DNA of 64,000 nt. Source: Armatimonadota bacterium (GTDB lineage: Bacteria; Sysuimicrobiota; Sysuimicrobiia; Sysuimicrobiales; Kaftiobacteriaceae). The DNA lies in assembly GCA_031459765.1 (NCBI GenBank), contig JAVKHY010000003.1, positions 186,001-250,000 on the forward strand, written 5' to 3'. Shown piece by piece: positions 43,707-52,445 of this stretch (position 1 is the first letter of the stretch; every line of letters starts with the position of its first letter). A program made the translations under genes and the position numbers. The notes below the pieces were generated by a model. That model was not told the origin of the DNA and made no database searches. It worked only from the letters and a program-made list of their open reading frames with translations.

Positions 43707-46024
43707 GCGTGTCCGGCTCGGGCTGGATCGGCCGGCCCGTGCGCCGCCGCGAGGATGGCCGCTACCTGCGGGGCGAGGCCACCTACGTGGCGGACATTGC
43801 CCTGCCCCGCATGGCGCACGTGGCCTTCGTGCGCAGTCCGCACGGCCATGCCGTCCTGGGACCGATCGCCACCGCCCGCGCCCTGACCCTGCCCGGCGTC
43901 CTCGGCGTGTTCACCGCGGGGGATCTGGCCGATCGCCTCCGTCCCGTTCCTCCCAACGTCGTCGAGGGCGCCACCGTCGCCCCCGTGCCGCATCCGCCGC
44001 TGGCCTCAGGACGCGTGCGGTACGTCGGGGAACCGGTGGCGGCTGTGGTCGCCGACACCCCGGCGGCGGCGGAAGACGCGCTGGAAGCCGTCGACGTCGA
44101 GTATGCGCCGCTGCCCGTGGTCACCGATCCCCAACGGGCGCTGGAAGGAGCGCCGCCGGTGCACGATGCTGTCCCCGACAACGTCCTCCTCCGGTGGTCG
44201 CGGACCGGCGGCGATCCGGATCGGGCCTTCGCCGCCGCCGCGACGGTCGTGCGCCAGACGTTCCGCATCCCGCGGGTGGCCGCCGCCCCGATCGAGGCCC
44301 GCGGCGCCGTGGCCGCCTACGATCCGGGCGCCGACCTGCTGACCGTCTGGTGTTCGATGCAGGATCCGCACCGCCCGCGCCACCAGCTCAGCCGGGCGCT
44401 CGGCCGGCCGGAGGACCGCATCCGGGTGATCGTGCCCGACGTCGGCGGCGCCTTCGGGAGCAAGGGGTCGCTGCCGGTGGAGATCGCCGTGCTCGCCGCC
44501 CTGGCCATCCGCCTGGGCCGCCCTCTGCGCTGGATCGAGAGCCGTCGCGACAATCTGCTGGGCTCCTACCAGGGACGCGGCCTCGATGCCGAGATGGAGA
44601 TGGCGCTGGACGGGGAAGGGCGCATCCTTGCCGTGCGCGCCAGGCTCGTCGCCGATCTGGGGGCGTACCTCTTCCCGGCCACGCCGGTGCCATCCCTGAC
44701 CACGGGCATGCTGCTCGTCGGCGCCTACGCCATTCCCCACGCCTCGGTGGAGGTGGTCGGGGTCGCCACCAACAAGGTGCCCACGGGTCCGTACCGCGGG
44801 GCGGGCCGGCCCGAGGCCGCCTATCTGGTCGAGCGCATGGTCGATCTCGCCGCCCGGCAGACGGGGATCGATCCCGTCGAGTTGCGGCGGCGCAACGCCA
44901 TCCCCGCGGACCGCTTCCCCTACACGACCCCGCTCGGCTTCACCTACGACTCCGGCGACTACACCGCGGCGCTGGACCGGCTGTGTCAGATCATCGACTA
45001 CGAGCGCGCCCGGGCGGAGCAGCGGCGCGCGCGGGAGGCGGGCCGCCTGCAGGGGGTGGGGGTGGCCCTGTACGTGGAGCGGGCCGGGAGCCAGTTGTGG
45101 GAGAGCGCGGCCGCCTCGGTCGAGCCGAGCGGACGCGTCGTCGTGCGCATCGGCTCGAATCCCCACGGGCAGGGGCACGAGACCACCTTCAGTCAGATCG
45201 CGGCCGAGGTGCTGCGGATCGATCCGGATCTGATCACCGTCGAGCACGGCGACTCGGCCCTCGTGCCCCGGGGAGTGGGCACGTTTGGGAGCCGCTCCAT
45301 TACGGTGGGCGGATCGGCGCTGCTCCTGGTCCTGGAGAAGATCAGGACGCAGGCCGCCGCCATCGCCGCCCACCTGCTGGAGGCCGCTCCGGCAGACATC
45401 GAGTGGGAGGACGGGCGCCTCTTCGTTCGCGGCGCACCCCGGCGCAGCGTGGCCTTTGCCGACGTCGCCGCGGCGGCGTATCAGCCGGGGCGGCTCCCGC
45501 CCGGGATGGAGATGGGGCTGCAGGCGTCCGGGATCTTCGTCCTGCCGCGTCCGGTCTTCCCCTTCGGCGCCTACGGCGCCGTCGTCGAGATCGACCCCGA
45601 AACGGGCCAGGTGCGCCTGCTCACCGTGGCCGCGGTGGACGACGCCGGCCGGATCGTCAACCCGCTGCTGGCCGAAGGACAGGTGATTGGCGGCGTCATC
45701 CAGGGATTGGGAGAAGCCTTCACGGAGGTCTTCGTGTACGGGGAGGACGGGCAGCCCCTCAGCGCCTCCTTCACCGAGTACGCCCTCCTCCGCGCCGCCG
45801 ACGCGCCCGTCGTGCACAGCGAGTTCCGCGAGACGCCGTCGCCGATCAATCCGCTGGGGGCCAAGGGCGTCGGCGAGGCCGGCACGATCGGTGTCCTGGC
45901 CGCGGTGGCGAACGCGGTGATGGACGCCCTGGCGCCGCTGGGTATCCGCCATCTCGACTTCCCGCTGACGCCCGCCCGGCTGTGGGCGGCCATCCGGGAA
46001 CGACGGAGCACCGGATGGGGGTAG
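43703..46024 (+). CDS. molybdenum hydroxylase large subunit (CoxL/XdhB-like, form II)
   Basis: A 773-residue molybdopterin-binding subunit of the xanthine dehydrogenase/aerobic CO dehydrogenase family. The first domain has IGRPVRRREDGRYLRGEATY, and the second VPDVGGAFGSKGSLPVE. The active-site loop is PYRGAGRPEA (Tyr364-Arg369), the AYRGAGR form II type, not the AYRCSFR loop of true CO dehydrogenase. The catalytic Glu725 lies in GAKGVGEAG. The genes for the FAD and 2Fe-2S subunits that normally accompany it are absent here. The start is GTG 43703 with a 4-bp overlap with the hydrolase gene. It probably hydroxylates an N-heterocycle or aldehyde. Confidence 0.9.
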   Translation: MSVSGSGWIGRPVRRREDGRYLRGEATYVADIALPRMAHVAFVRSPHGHAVLGPIATARALTLPGVLGVFTAGDLADRLRPVPPNVVEGATVAPVPHPPLASGRVRYVGEPVAAVVADTPAAAEDALEAVDVEYAPLPVVTDPQRALEGAPPVHDAVPDNVLLRWSRTGGDPDRAFAAAATVVRQTFRIPRVAAAPIEARGAVAAYDPGADLLTVWCSMQDPHRPRHQLSRALGRPEDRIRVIVPDVGGAFGSKGSLPVEIAVLAALAIRLGRPLRWIESRRDNLLGSYQGRGLDAEMEMALDGEGRILAVRARLVADLGAYLFPATPVPSLTTGMLLVGAYAIPHASVEVVGVATNKVPTGPYRGAGRPEAAYLVERMVDLAARQTGIDPVELRRRNAIPADRFPYTTPLGFTYDSGDYTAALDRLCQIIDYERARAEQRRAREAGRLQGVGVALYVERAGSQLWESAAASVEPSGRVVVRIGSNPHGQGHETTFSQIAAEVLRIDPDLITVEHGDSALVPRGVGTFGSRSITVGGSALLLVLEKIRTQAAAIAAHLLEAAPADIEWEDGRLFVRGAPRRSVAFADVAAAAYQPGRLPPGMEMGLQASGIFVLPRPVFPFGAYGAVVEIDPETGQVRLLTVAAVDDAGRIVNPLLAEGQVIGGVIQGLGEAFTEVFVYGEDGQPLSASFTEYALLRAADAPVVHSEFRETPSPINPLGAKGVGEAGTIGVLAAVANAVMDALAPLGIRHLDFPLTPARLWAAIRERRSTGWG

Positions 46025-46034
46025 GAGGACGGAG

Positions 46035-46493
46035 GTGACGGCCTACACTCTGCTCAAGTTCCTGCACGTGCTCCTGGCGATCGCCGCCGTGGGAGCGAAC
46101 ATCACCTACGGGCTGTGGCTGGCCCGCGCGGCCCGCGAGCCCCGGCATCTGGAGTACGTCCTGCGCGGGGTGAAGGTGCTCGACGACCGGGTGGCCAATC
46201 CCAGCTACGCGCTGCTGTTCGTGACCGGGGCGGCGATGATCTACGTCGGCGACCTCTCCTGGACGACGCCGTGGCTGCTGGCCTCCCTCGTCCTGTACGC
46301 CGTCGTCCTCCTGCTGGGACTGCTCGGCTACACGCCGCTCCTGCGCCGCCAGATCGCCCTCCTCAGCGCCGGCGGACCCGCCTCGCCGGAGTACCGGACC
46401 GCGGAGCGGCGGGCGCGCCTGGTCGGCACGGCGCTCGCCGTCCTGGTCGTCGCCATCGTGTTCCTCATGGTGGTGAAGCCGGGCCTGTGGTGA
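46035..46493 (+). CDS. DUF2269-like integral membrane protein
   Basis: A 152-residue protein with four hydrophobic segments (about 5-25, 55-75, 82-102 and 130-148). A conserved-looking His (FLHVLLAIAAVGANITYG) near the start recalls DUF2269 and related membrane proteins of unknown role. The start is GTG 46035, 10 bp after the CoxL stop, with GGAGG at 46028-46032. It may be cotranscribed with the catabolic cluster. Confidence 0.75.
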   Translation: MTAYTLLKFLHVLLAIAAVGANITYGLWLARAAREPRHLEYVLRGVKVLDDRVANPSYALLFVTGAAMIYVGDLSWTTPWLLASLVLYAVVLLLGLLGYTPLLRRQIALLSAGGPASPEYRTAERRARLVGTALAVLVVAIVFLMVVKPGLW

Positions 46494-46539
46494 CGGCCGT
46501 CCCTCTGCTATGCTGGCAGAGGGCCCCGGGGGGAGCGAC

Positions 46540-46971
46540 ATGGAACGGCGACGATCGGTTGCGGGCATCGGGCTCATCCTGCTCGTGCTGGGGCTGATGT
46601 TCCTGCTGAGCAGCCTCGGATACGGCCGGTGGCTCGCGTGGTCCCGCTGGTGGCCGCTGATCCTGATCGCCCTGGGGATCTGGCTGCTGGTGCGACGGGA
46701 AGCCCCCGGGCCGCCCGTGCCGGCCTCTGCTCCGCCGACGTTGCCCGTGCCGTCGGATGCCGCCGCTCCCGCGGAGACCACTCCGCCCGGCGGACCGATC
46801 GCGGCGCAGTCCGCGCAGCAGAGGAGACGGTCTCCTACCGGGGCCATCATCCTGATCGGCATCGGTGCGGCGTTCCTGCTCCAGAGGTGGGTCGGCGGGC
46901 ACATCTTCCCGGCCGTCGTGCTCATCGCCATCGGCATCGCCCTCCTCCTGCGCGATCGCCCGGTCTCATGA
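46540..46971 (+). CDS. LiaF/LiaI-like small membrane protein
   Basis: A 143-residue protein with two pairs of hydrophobic segments (about 10-27 and 34-50, then 100-115 and 121-137). Each pair has a WWPLILIALGIWLLVRR / GHIFPAVVLIAIGIALLLRD pattern typical of LiaI-LiaF-like and DUF5668 membrane domains. A Pro/Ala linker joins the two halves. The ATG at 46540 has GGGGGGAG 6 bp upstream. It precedes a PspC protein, a common pairing in envelope-stress modules. Confidence 0.72.
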   Translation: MERRRSVAGIGLILLVLGLMFLLSSLGYGRWLAWSRWWPLILIALGIWLLVRREAPGPPVPASAPPTLPVPSDAAAPAETTPPGGPIAAQSAQQRRRSPTGAIILIGIGAAFLLQRWVGGHIFPAVVLIAIGIALLLRDRPVS

Positions 46972-47001
46972 TACGTTGAAGGCGGAAGGAGGAGAGACGC
47001 G

Positions 47002-47352
47002 ATGGCACGATTGCAGAAAAGCGCGCGCAACCGGATCCTGTTCGGGGTGGCCGGCGGGTTGGCCGAGTACTTCCACGCCGATCCGGCCATCTTCCGCGTG
47101 GTGTTCATCCTTCTGACCTTCGCCAGTGGCATCGGGGTGCTGCTCTACCTGATCCTGGCCCTGCTCATGGCGCGGCCGGAGAGCGCGACGACGCGGCCGC
47201 TGGAGGTCGTCAAGGACAACCTGCGGACGGCGCCGCGGGAGACCACGGAGGCGGGCCGCCGCTTCCTCCAGCTCCTCCGCGGTCCCGCGCCGGAGGGCGG
47301 AGCGGCGGAGCGGCCGGAGGAGCCGATGGGAGAGCGCGACGCCACCCGGTAG
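47002..47352 (+). CDS. PspC-domain envelope-stress protein
   Basis: A 116-residue PspC domain protein. RNRILFGVAGGLAEYFHADPAIFRVVFILLTF (in two stretches, about 8-38) and a second hydrophobic stretch (to about 55) form the domain, followed by a charged tail. PspC proteins act in phage-shock type responses at the inner membrane. ATG 47002 has a strong AAGGAGGAGAG. The LiaF-like gene ends 30 bp before it. Confidence 0.85.
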   Translation: MARLQKSARNRILFGVAGGLAEYFHADPAIFRVVFILLTFASGIGVLLYLILALLMARPESATTRPLEVVKDNLRTAPRETTEAGRRFLQLLRGPAPEGGAAERPEEPMGERDATR

Positions 47353-47358
47353 GCGGGC

Positions 47359-48276
47359 GTGGACGTCGCGATCATGATCGAGGGCCAAAACGGCCTGACC
47401 TGGCCGCGCTGGCAGCGGATTGGCCCGCTCGTCGAAGCCCTCGGGTTCGCCGGGCTGTACCGTTCCGACCACTTCACGAATGCCGTCCCGCCGGACCGGG
47501 AGTCCCTTGAACTGTGGACGTCGCTGACCTGGCTGGCCACGCATACCCGGCGGATTCCCTTCGGCCCGCTGGTCACCCCCTGTTCCTTCCGCCATCCGGT
47601 GATGACGGCGCGGATGGCCGCGGCGGTGGACGACCTGTCCGGCGGCCGGCTGGTGCTGGGCATGGGGGCGGGATGGCAGGAACGGGAACACATCAACTAC
47701 GGCTTCGACCTGCTCCCGCTGCGGGAGCGGATGCAGCGGTTTGAAGAGTCGCTGCGCATCGTGACCGCGCTGTTCGCCTCCCCGGACCCGCTCACGTTCA
47801 CCGGCCGGCACTATCAGCTGCGGGATGCGGTGCTGCTTCCCCGGCCGCGCCCGGGCGGCCCGCCGGTGCTGGTGGGGGGGAACGGGCCGACCCGTACCCT
47901 GCCCCTGGCCGCGCGGTACGCGGTGGAGTGGAACGCGACGATGCAGACGCCGGAGGCGTTCCGCCGTCTCAGTACTCGCCTGGACGCGCTGCTGGCCCGC
48001 CGGAACCGCGCCTCCCACAGCGTCGTCCGGTCGCTGATGACGGGGCTCGTCTTCGGGACTTCCACGGCGCAGGTGCGGGAGAAGCTGGACCGGCGGGGGC
48101 GGACGCGCGAGGAGCTGCGCAGCCGGGGCGTTCTGGTGGGAACGCCGGAGGAGATCGTGACGCAGCTGCGCGAGCTCTCCGCCGCCGGCGTGCAGCGCAT
48201 CATGCTGCAGTGGCTCGACCTGGACGACCTCGACGGGCTGCGCGCCCTGGCCGAAACCGTGCTGCCCCATGTCTGA
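47359..48276 (+). CDS. luciferase-like (F420-type) oxidoreductase
   Basis: A 305-residue TIM-barrel flavin or deazaflavin enzyme. It shows DVAIMIEGQNGLTWPRWQRI, LGFAGLYRSDHF (about 32-43), the GGRLVLGMGAGWQEREH segment (about 96-112) and PPVLVGGNGPTRTLPLAARYA. It could use F420 or FMN. The substrate is unknown. GTG 47359 lies 6 bp after pspC. Its 3' end overlaps the LysE gene by 8 bp. It is only distantly similar to the oxidoreductase at 10-11 kb. Confidence 0.84.
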   Translation: MDVAIMIEGQNGLTWPRWQRIGPLVEALGFAGLYRSDHFTNAVPPDRESLELWTSLTWLATHTRRIPFGPLVTPCSFRHPVMTARMAAAVDDLSGGRLVLGMGAGWQEREHINYGFDLLPLRERMQRFEESLRIVTALFASPDPLTFTGRHYQLRDAVLLPRPRPGGPPVLVGGNGPTRTLPLAARYAVEWNATMQTPEAFRRLSTRLDALLARRNRASHSVVRSLMTGLVFGTSTAQVREKLDRRGRTREELRSRGVLVGTPEEIVTQLRELSAAGVQRIMLQWLDLDDLDGLRALAETVLPHV

Positions 48277-48922
48277 GCTGCTGGGGATCGCGGCGACCTG
48301 GTGGCTGATCAGCCTCTCCGGCATCCTCATGCCGGGACCGGTCTCGGCGATCGCCATCTCGGAGGGGACGCGCCGCGGGGCGATCGCCGGCCCGCTCATC
48401 ACCGCGGGGCACGCCGCCGCGGAGATTGTCATGCTCGCCGTGCTGGCGGTGGGACTGACGCAGGTCCTGAAGCAGTCCGTCGTGGTCGGCCTGATCGGCG
48501 TTCTGGGCGGGGCCGTCCTGGGGTGGATGGGGTGGGGGATCCTGTCCACCGCGCGGTCCGACCCCACGGCGCCCACCGCCCCGGTGCCCGGGGTGGGCGC
48601 GGCGCACCTCGCCGTGGTCCGGGCCGGCGTCCTGACCACCGTCGGGAACCCCTACTGGCTGTTGTGGTGGCTGACGGTCGGGGCCAGTTACTTTGTGCTG
48701 TTCAGTCGCTTCGGCTGGTTGGCCTTGGTCGTGGTCTTCTACGCCGGGCACACGGTGCTGGACCTGGCCTGGAACAGCTTCCTGGCCGTGGTCGTGGGGT
48801 CCGGACGCGGCCGGATCCCGCCCGCGGTCTACCGGATCATCCTCGGCGTCTGCGGGGTCTTCGTGATGGCGATGAGCGCGTACTTCCTGATTTCCGGGGT
48901 GCGGTTCCTCCGCGGTCCGTAG
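48269..48922 (+). CDS. LysE/RhtB-family exporter
   Basis: A 217-residue membrane protein with about six hydrophobic segments. The LysE-type start is WWLISLSGILMPGPVSAIAISEGTRRG (in two stretches, 9-35), and GLIGVLGGAVLGWMGWGIL and NPYWLLWWLTVGASYF follow. It is expected to export amino acids or related metabolites. ATG 48269 overlaps the oxidoreductase stop by 8 bp. It converges with the VWA gene, with only 5 bp between stops. Confidence 0.85.
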   Translation: MSELLGIAATWWLISLSGILMPGPVSAIAISEGTRRGAIAGPLITAGHAAAEIVMLAVLAVGLTQVLKQSVVVGLIGVLGGAVLGWMGWGILSTARSDPTAPTAPVPGVGAAHLAVVRAGVLTTVGNPYWLLWWLTVGASYFVLFSRFGWLALVVVFYAGHTVLDLAWNSFLAVVVGSGRGRIPPAVYRIILGVCGVFVMAMSAYFLISGVRFLRGP

Positions 48923-48927
48923 CGCCT

Positions 48928-49905
48928 CTACGGGCGGAGCGGGACGAGCAGCCACGACAGCAGGCCGGCCCCGATCAGGAGCAGCGCCGCCGCCCCGGCG
49001 GTGGTCGCCGAGACCTCGGTCGGCCTGCGTTCCCACGCGACCTGCCGGGCCAGCCGGCGGTAGATGCCGTGCAGCTCGTCGGCGGAGGAGGCGTGGTGAT
49101 AGGTGCCGCCCGTGATCGAGGCCACGGCCTCCAGCGTCTCCTCATCCACGGGGCCGCCGATGGTCCACCCGCTGGACCACCAGTTGTCCGAGGCGGACCG
49201 GGCGCCCATGCCAACGGTGTAGACCGTCACCCGCTGGCGCGCCGCCAGGCGCGCCGCCTCCAGGGGATCGATGCCGGTGTTGCTGCGGCCGTCCGACATC
49301 AAGACCACGATCCCCGGCGGGACGGCGGGCGGCAGCGGCGGCAACGCGCCGTCGGGACCGGGCCGGGCGCGCCCGGGCAGGGCGGCGACTGCTTCGAGGA
49401 GGCCTTCGCCGATCGCCGTACGGCGGGCCACGCCCAGGCCGGCGATCAGCTCGGCCAGCCGCCCGTGGTCGGTGGTAGGCGGCGACAGCAACGACGAGAA
49501 TCCGGCGAAGACCACCAGGCCCACCCGGACGCGGTCGGGCGTGGCCTCCAGGAACGCCTCCGCCGCCCGCTTCGCCGCCTCCAGCCGGTTGGGGGCGATG
49601 TCCTGGGAGCGCATGCTGCCGCTGATGTCCAGGGCCAGGATGATCGCGGCGCGGTCCGCCGGAACCGGCAGCGGGAGGGTGGGGCGCGCCAGGGTGAGGA
49701 TGACGGCGAACAGCGCAAGGAGAAAGAGCGCCGCGGCGAGGTGGCGTCGCCACGCGGATGGGACGGCGGCCAGCCGCAGGAGTTCGGCCGTAGAGTAGGT
49801 GAGGGGGTGCGGCGGAGGTCGGCGGAGCAGGCGGCGGTAGAGCAGGACCAGCAGCGGAAGGAGGAGCAACCCCCACAGCATCGAGGGCCAGATGAAGGTC
49901 GCCAT
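48928..49905 (-). CDS. BatA-like membrane protein with VWA domain (3), stand-alone
   Basis: A 325-residue paralogue of the two VWA proteins at 25-27 kb. The N-terminus [18 protein letters not shown] matches theirs in length and pattern. Two N-terminal membrane segments, a VWA domain with MIDAS DISGS (about residue 94), DGRSNTG and a C-terminal membrane segment follow. ATG 49905 is chosen by that alignment. An in-frame ATG at 50094 would add 63 residues from intergenic DNA. No MoxR or DUF58 gene is adjacent. Confidence 0.88.
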   Translation of the reverse strand: MATFIWPSMLWGLLLLPLLVLLYRRLLRRPPPHPLTYSTAELLRLAAVPSAWRRHLAAALFLLALFAVILTLARPTLPLPVPADRAAIILALDISGSMRSQDIAPNRLEAAKRAAEAFLEATPDRVRVGLVVFAGFSSLLSPPTTDHGRLAELIAGLGVARRTAIGEGLLEAVAALPGRARPGPDGALPPLPPAVPPGIVVLMSDGRSNTGIDPLEAARLAARQRVTVYTVGMGARSASDNWWSSGWTIGGPVDEETLEAVASITGGTYHHASSADELHGIYRRLARQVAWERRPTEVSATTAGAAALLLIGAGLLSWLLVPLRP

Positions 49906-49991
49906 TGCGACCTGATTCGCCGGATCCGGGGAGGCTTTCCTCTCACCGGCTCCAGATACTCCGGTTTTCCTTCCCGGCGCGCCCCGGAGGG

Positions 49992-50186
49992 CTACGGCAG
50001 AGCGAAGATGGAGGAGAACAGCCGCAACCCGGTGTGCAGCATGACCATGCTGGCCGCCCAGCCGACAACCAGTACCGCCACGCTGGCCAGCCACCCGATC
50101 ACGGTGATGCGCAGCCAGCGCTGGGCACGCACGTAGCGGGCGTAGACGGCGTCGAGCTCCCGCGCCTCCATTCCGAGCACCTCCAC
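49992..50186 (-). CDS. small single-pass membrane protein
   Basis: A 64-residue protein (or 59 if it starts at the second Met, 50171). A charged helix ARELDAVYARYVRAQRWLR precedes one long hydrophobic segment (about 28-50). No family is recognised. It lies 86 bp upstream of the stand-alone VWA gene on the same strand and may be cotranscribed with it. Confidence 0.5.
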   Translation of the reverse strand: MEVLGMEARELDAVYARYVRAQRWLRITVIGWLASVAVLVVGWAASMVMLHTGLRLFSSIFALP

Positions 50187-50263
50187 CCCGCTCTATACCC
50201 GGACAGGTCTGCCCCTACTCTCCCGCGGGCATCTTCCTCGCAGGACCTTCGGGAGGTCGTCGG

Positions 50264-50602
50264 ATGCTCTGTCGCACCTGTGGCCGGATGAACCGGGACG
50301 AGGACCTGTACTGCGGAAGCTGCGGCCAGAAGCTCCTCCGCGCCCGGGTCTGCGCCGCTTGCGGTGCCAAGAACCGCCACGACAGCGCCTTCTGCGGCAC
50401 GTGCGGCGCCGCCCTTCCCGAAGACGCCGCCGCCTGCCGGCACTGCGGGCAGGCGCTGGCCCCCCGCGACCACTTCTGCCCCCACTGCGGCCACCAGGTT
50501 GCCCCCGGTCACCTGTGCGACCGCTGCCACACCTTCAACCGCCCGGAGGCCCGCTTCTGCGCCGCCTGCGGCGCCGCCCTCGTCCTCCGCGTCGCCGGCT
50601 AG
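50264..50602 (+). CDS. four-ribbon zinc-finger protein (double zinc ribbon)
   Basis: A 112-residue protein made almost entirely of zinc ribbons. Eight CxxC knuckles are visible (CRTC, CGSC, CAAC, CGTC, CRHC, CPHC, CDRC, CAAC), pairing into four ribbons, a DZR-type repeat. Such modules mediate protein or nucleic-acid contacts and are often fused to membrane or kinase domains. Here they stand alone, without a membrane anchor. ATG 50264 follows GGGAGGTCG. tRNA-His lies just downstream. Confidence 0.8.
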   Translation: MLCRTCGRMNRDEDLYCGSCGQKLLRARVCAACGAKNRHDSAFCGTCGAALPEDAAACRHCGQALAPRDHFCPHCGHQVAPGHLCDRCHTFNRPEARFCAACGAALVLRVAG

Positions 50603-50614
50603 CGCCTTCTCCCG

Positions 50615-50650
50615 CCACAACCGCCGTGCTAGAATCAACTGCGGTTGTGG
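50615..50650 (+). repeat. 10-bp inverted repeat around the tRNA-His -10
   Basis: CCACAACCGC (50615-50624) and GCGGTTGTGG (50641-50650) are perfect complements separated by 16 bp. The loop holds an extended -10 (TGC-TAGAAT, 50627-50635), probably the tRNA-His promoter. The right arm includes the first two bases of the tRNA. The hairpin could terminate the zinc-ribbon transcript or be an operator. Confidence 0.55.
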
Positions 50651-50727
50651 TGACCGTAGCTCAGCCCGGTTAGAGCGCCTGGCTGTGGCCCAGGAGGTCG
50701 GGGGTTCGAGTCCCCTCGGTCACCCCA
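50649..50727 (+). tRNA. tRNA-His (GTG)
   Basis: A complete cloverleaf with G-1 (50649) opposite C73. Acceptor GTGACCG/CGGTCAC, anticodon stem CCTGG/CCAGG, loop CTGTGGC with anticodon GTG, T-loop TTCGAGT, and encoded CCA at 50725-50727. The extra 5' G paired with C73 is diagnostic for tRNA-His. Confidence 0.96.
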
Positions 50728-50808
50728 TGTCGATCTGGATGCCCCGGTGGACTGAATCGCTCGCCCTCGCACCAGGACCCGGCGCACCGCCCACGTAGTT
50801 TTCACAAC

Positions 50809-52326
50809 GTGCAGACCTTCGTCGCGGCCGTGGACCAGGGAACCACCGGGACCCGCTGCATGATCTTCACCCGCGACGGACGGGTGCACGCCTCCGCCTA
50901 CCGCGAGCACCGCCAGCTCTCCCCGCGGCCCGGCTGGGTCGAGCACAACCCGATGGAGATCTGGGAGACGACCCAGGCCGTGATTCGCGAGGCGATGGCC
51001 CAGGGGGAGGTGGGCGCGGAACAGCTGGCCGCGATCGGGATCACCAACCAGCGCGAGACCACGGTGGTGTGGGAGCGCGCCACCGGCCGGCCCGTTCACA
51101 ACGCCATCGTCTGGCAGGACACGCGCACGCGGGAGCTCTGCCAGCGCATCATCGACGACGGCTTCGACGACCACATCCGCCGGGTCACGGGGTTGCGCAG
51201 CGCGACCTACTTCTCCGGCCCCAAGCTGGCCTGGCTGCTGGACCACGTGCCGGGGTTGCGGGCGCGGGCCGAGCGCGGAGAGGTCCTCTTCGGCACCATC
51301 GACACCTGGCTCATCTGGCGGCTCACCGGCGGGCCCTCGGGCGGAGCGCATGTCACCGACTACACCAACGCCTCCCGCACGATGCTGATGGATCTGAGCC
51401 GTCTGGAATGGGACGCCGAGATCCTGGCCTACCTGCGCATTCCTGTCCACTGTCTGCCTCAGATTCGTCCCTCGAGTGATCGGGCTTTCTACGGCACAAC
51501 CCGAGCCGATGGACCGCTCGGAGGTGTGGTCCCGGTCTGCGGCGATCTCGGCGACCAGCAGGCCGCGCTCGCCGGCCAGGTCTGCTTCGAGGTGGGCGAC
51601 GCCAAGAACACCTACGGGACGGGGAACTTCATGCTGCTCAACACGGGCGGGACGCCCGTCCCCTCCTCCCGCGGGCTCCTCACCACCGGCGCCTACGGCG
51701 TGGAGGAGGGCCGCTGCACCTACGCCCTGGAGGGGTCCATCGCCGTCACCGGGGCCGCGGTGCAATGGCTGCGCGACAACCTGGGGCTGATCTCCGCCGC
51801 CGCGGAGACGGAAGCCGTGGCCCAGTCCGTGCCGGACAGCGGGGGCGTCTACTTCGTCCCGGCGTTCTCCGGGCTGTTCGCGCCCTACTGGGACATGGAC
51901 GCGCGCGGGGTCATCGTCGGGCTGACGCGCTTTGCGGACCGCCGCCACCTGGTGCGGGCCACGCTGGAGGCGATCTGCTACCAGACCCGCGAGGTCCTGG
52001 ACGCGATGCGCGCCGACGCCGGGATCCCGCTGACCGTGCTCAAAGTGGACGGCGGCGCCGTGCGCAACAACTTTCTCATGCAGCTCCAGGCGGACATCCT
52101 GGGCGTGCCGGTGATTCGTCCCACGGTCAGTGAGACGACGGCCCTCGGCGCCGCCTACATGGCCGGCCTGGCCGTCGGGGTCTGGCGCGACCTCGCCGAT
52201 CTGCGCAGGAACTGGCAGGTGGACCGCATCTTCGAGCCGGTCTGGAGCGAGGACCGTCGGGAGGCCGGCTACCGCCTCTGGCGTCGGGCCGTGGAGCGCG
52301 CGCGGGGATGGCTGAGCCCGTCGTAA
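50809..52326 (+). CDS. glpK: glycerol kinase
   Basis: A 505-residue FGGY-family kinase phosphorylating glycerol to sn-glycerol 3-phosphate. It has the N-terminal phosphate-binding [18 protein letters not shown] (about 7-24), [19 protein letters not shown] (about 80), the FGGY signature region [13 protein letters not shown] and [20 protein letters not shown] near 410. The start is GTG 50809. A ugp-type importer follows, so kinase and uptake supply the same metabolite pool. No glpD or glpF is in the window. Confidence 0.95.
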   Translation: MQTFVAAVDQGTTGTRCMIFTRDGRVHASAYREHRQLSPRPGWVEHNPMEIWETTQAVIREAMAQGEVGAEQLAAIGITNQRETTVVWERATGRPVHNAIVWQDTRTRELCQRIIDDGFDDHIRRVTGLRSATYFSGPKLAWLLDHVPGLRARAERGEVLFGTIDTWLIWRLTGGPSGGAHVTDYTNASRTMLMDLSRLEWDAEILAYLRIPVHCLPQIRPSSDRAFYGTTRADGPLGGVVPVCGDLGDQQAALAGQVCFEVGDAKNTYGTGNFMLLNTGGTPVPSSRGLLTTGAYGVEEGRCTYALEGSIAVTGAAVQWLRDNLGLISAAAETEAVAQSVPDSGGVYFVPAFSGLFAPYWDMDARGVIVGLTRFADRRHLVRATLEAICYQTREVLDAMRADAGIPLTVLKVDGGAVRNNFLMQLQADILGVPVIRPTVSETTALGAAYMAGLAVGVWRDLADLRRNWQVDRIFEPVWSEDRREAGYRLWRRAVERARGWLSPS

Positions 52327-52445
52327 CCATCGGCCGGGGGCCCGATTGACCCCGGAGCGGACCGGCCGATACCGTACAGGAGGAACCGCACGCAAATCGA
52401 AGGGCTCACTCAGCGAGCCGATTCCGTTTCGGGGGAGTGACACTC

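Noticed and set aside
43703-46024. Aerobic carbon monoxide dehydrogenase
   Set aside because: The active-site loop is PYRGAGR rather than AYRCSFR, and CoxS and CoxM are absent, so CO oxidation is not supported.
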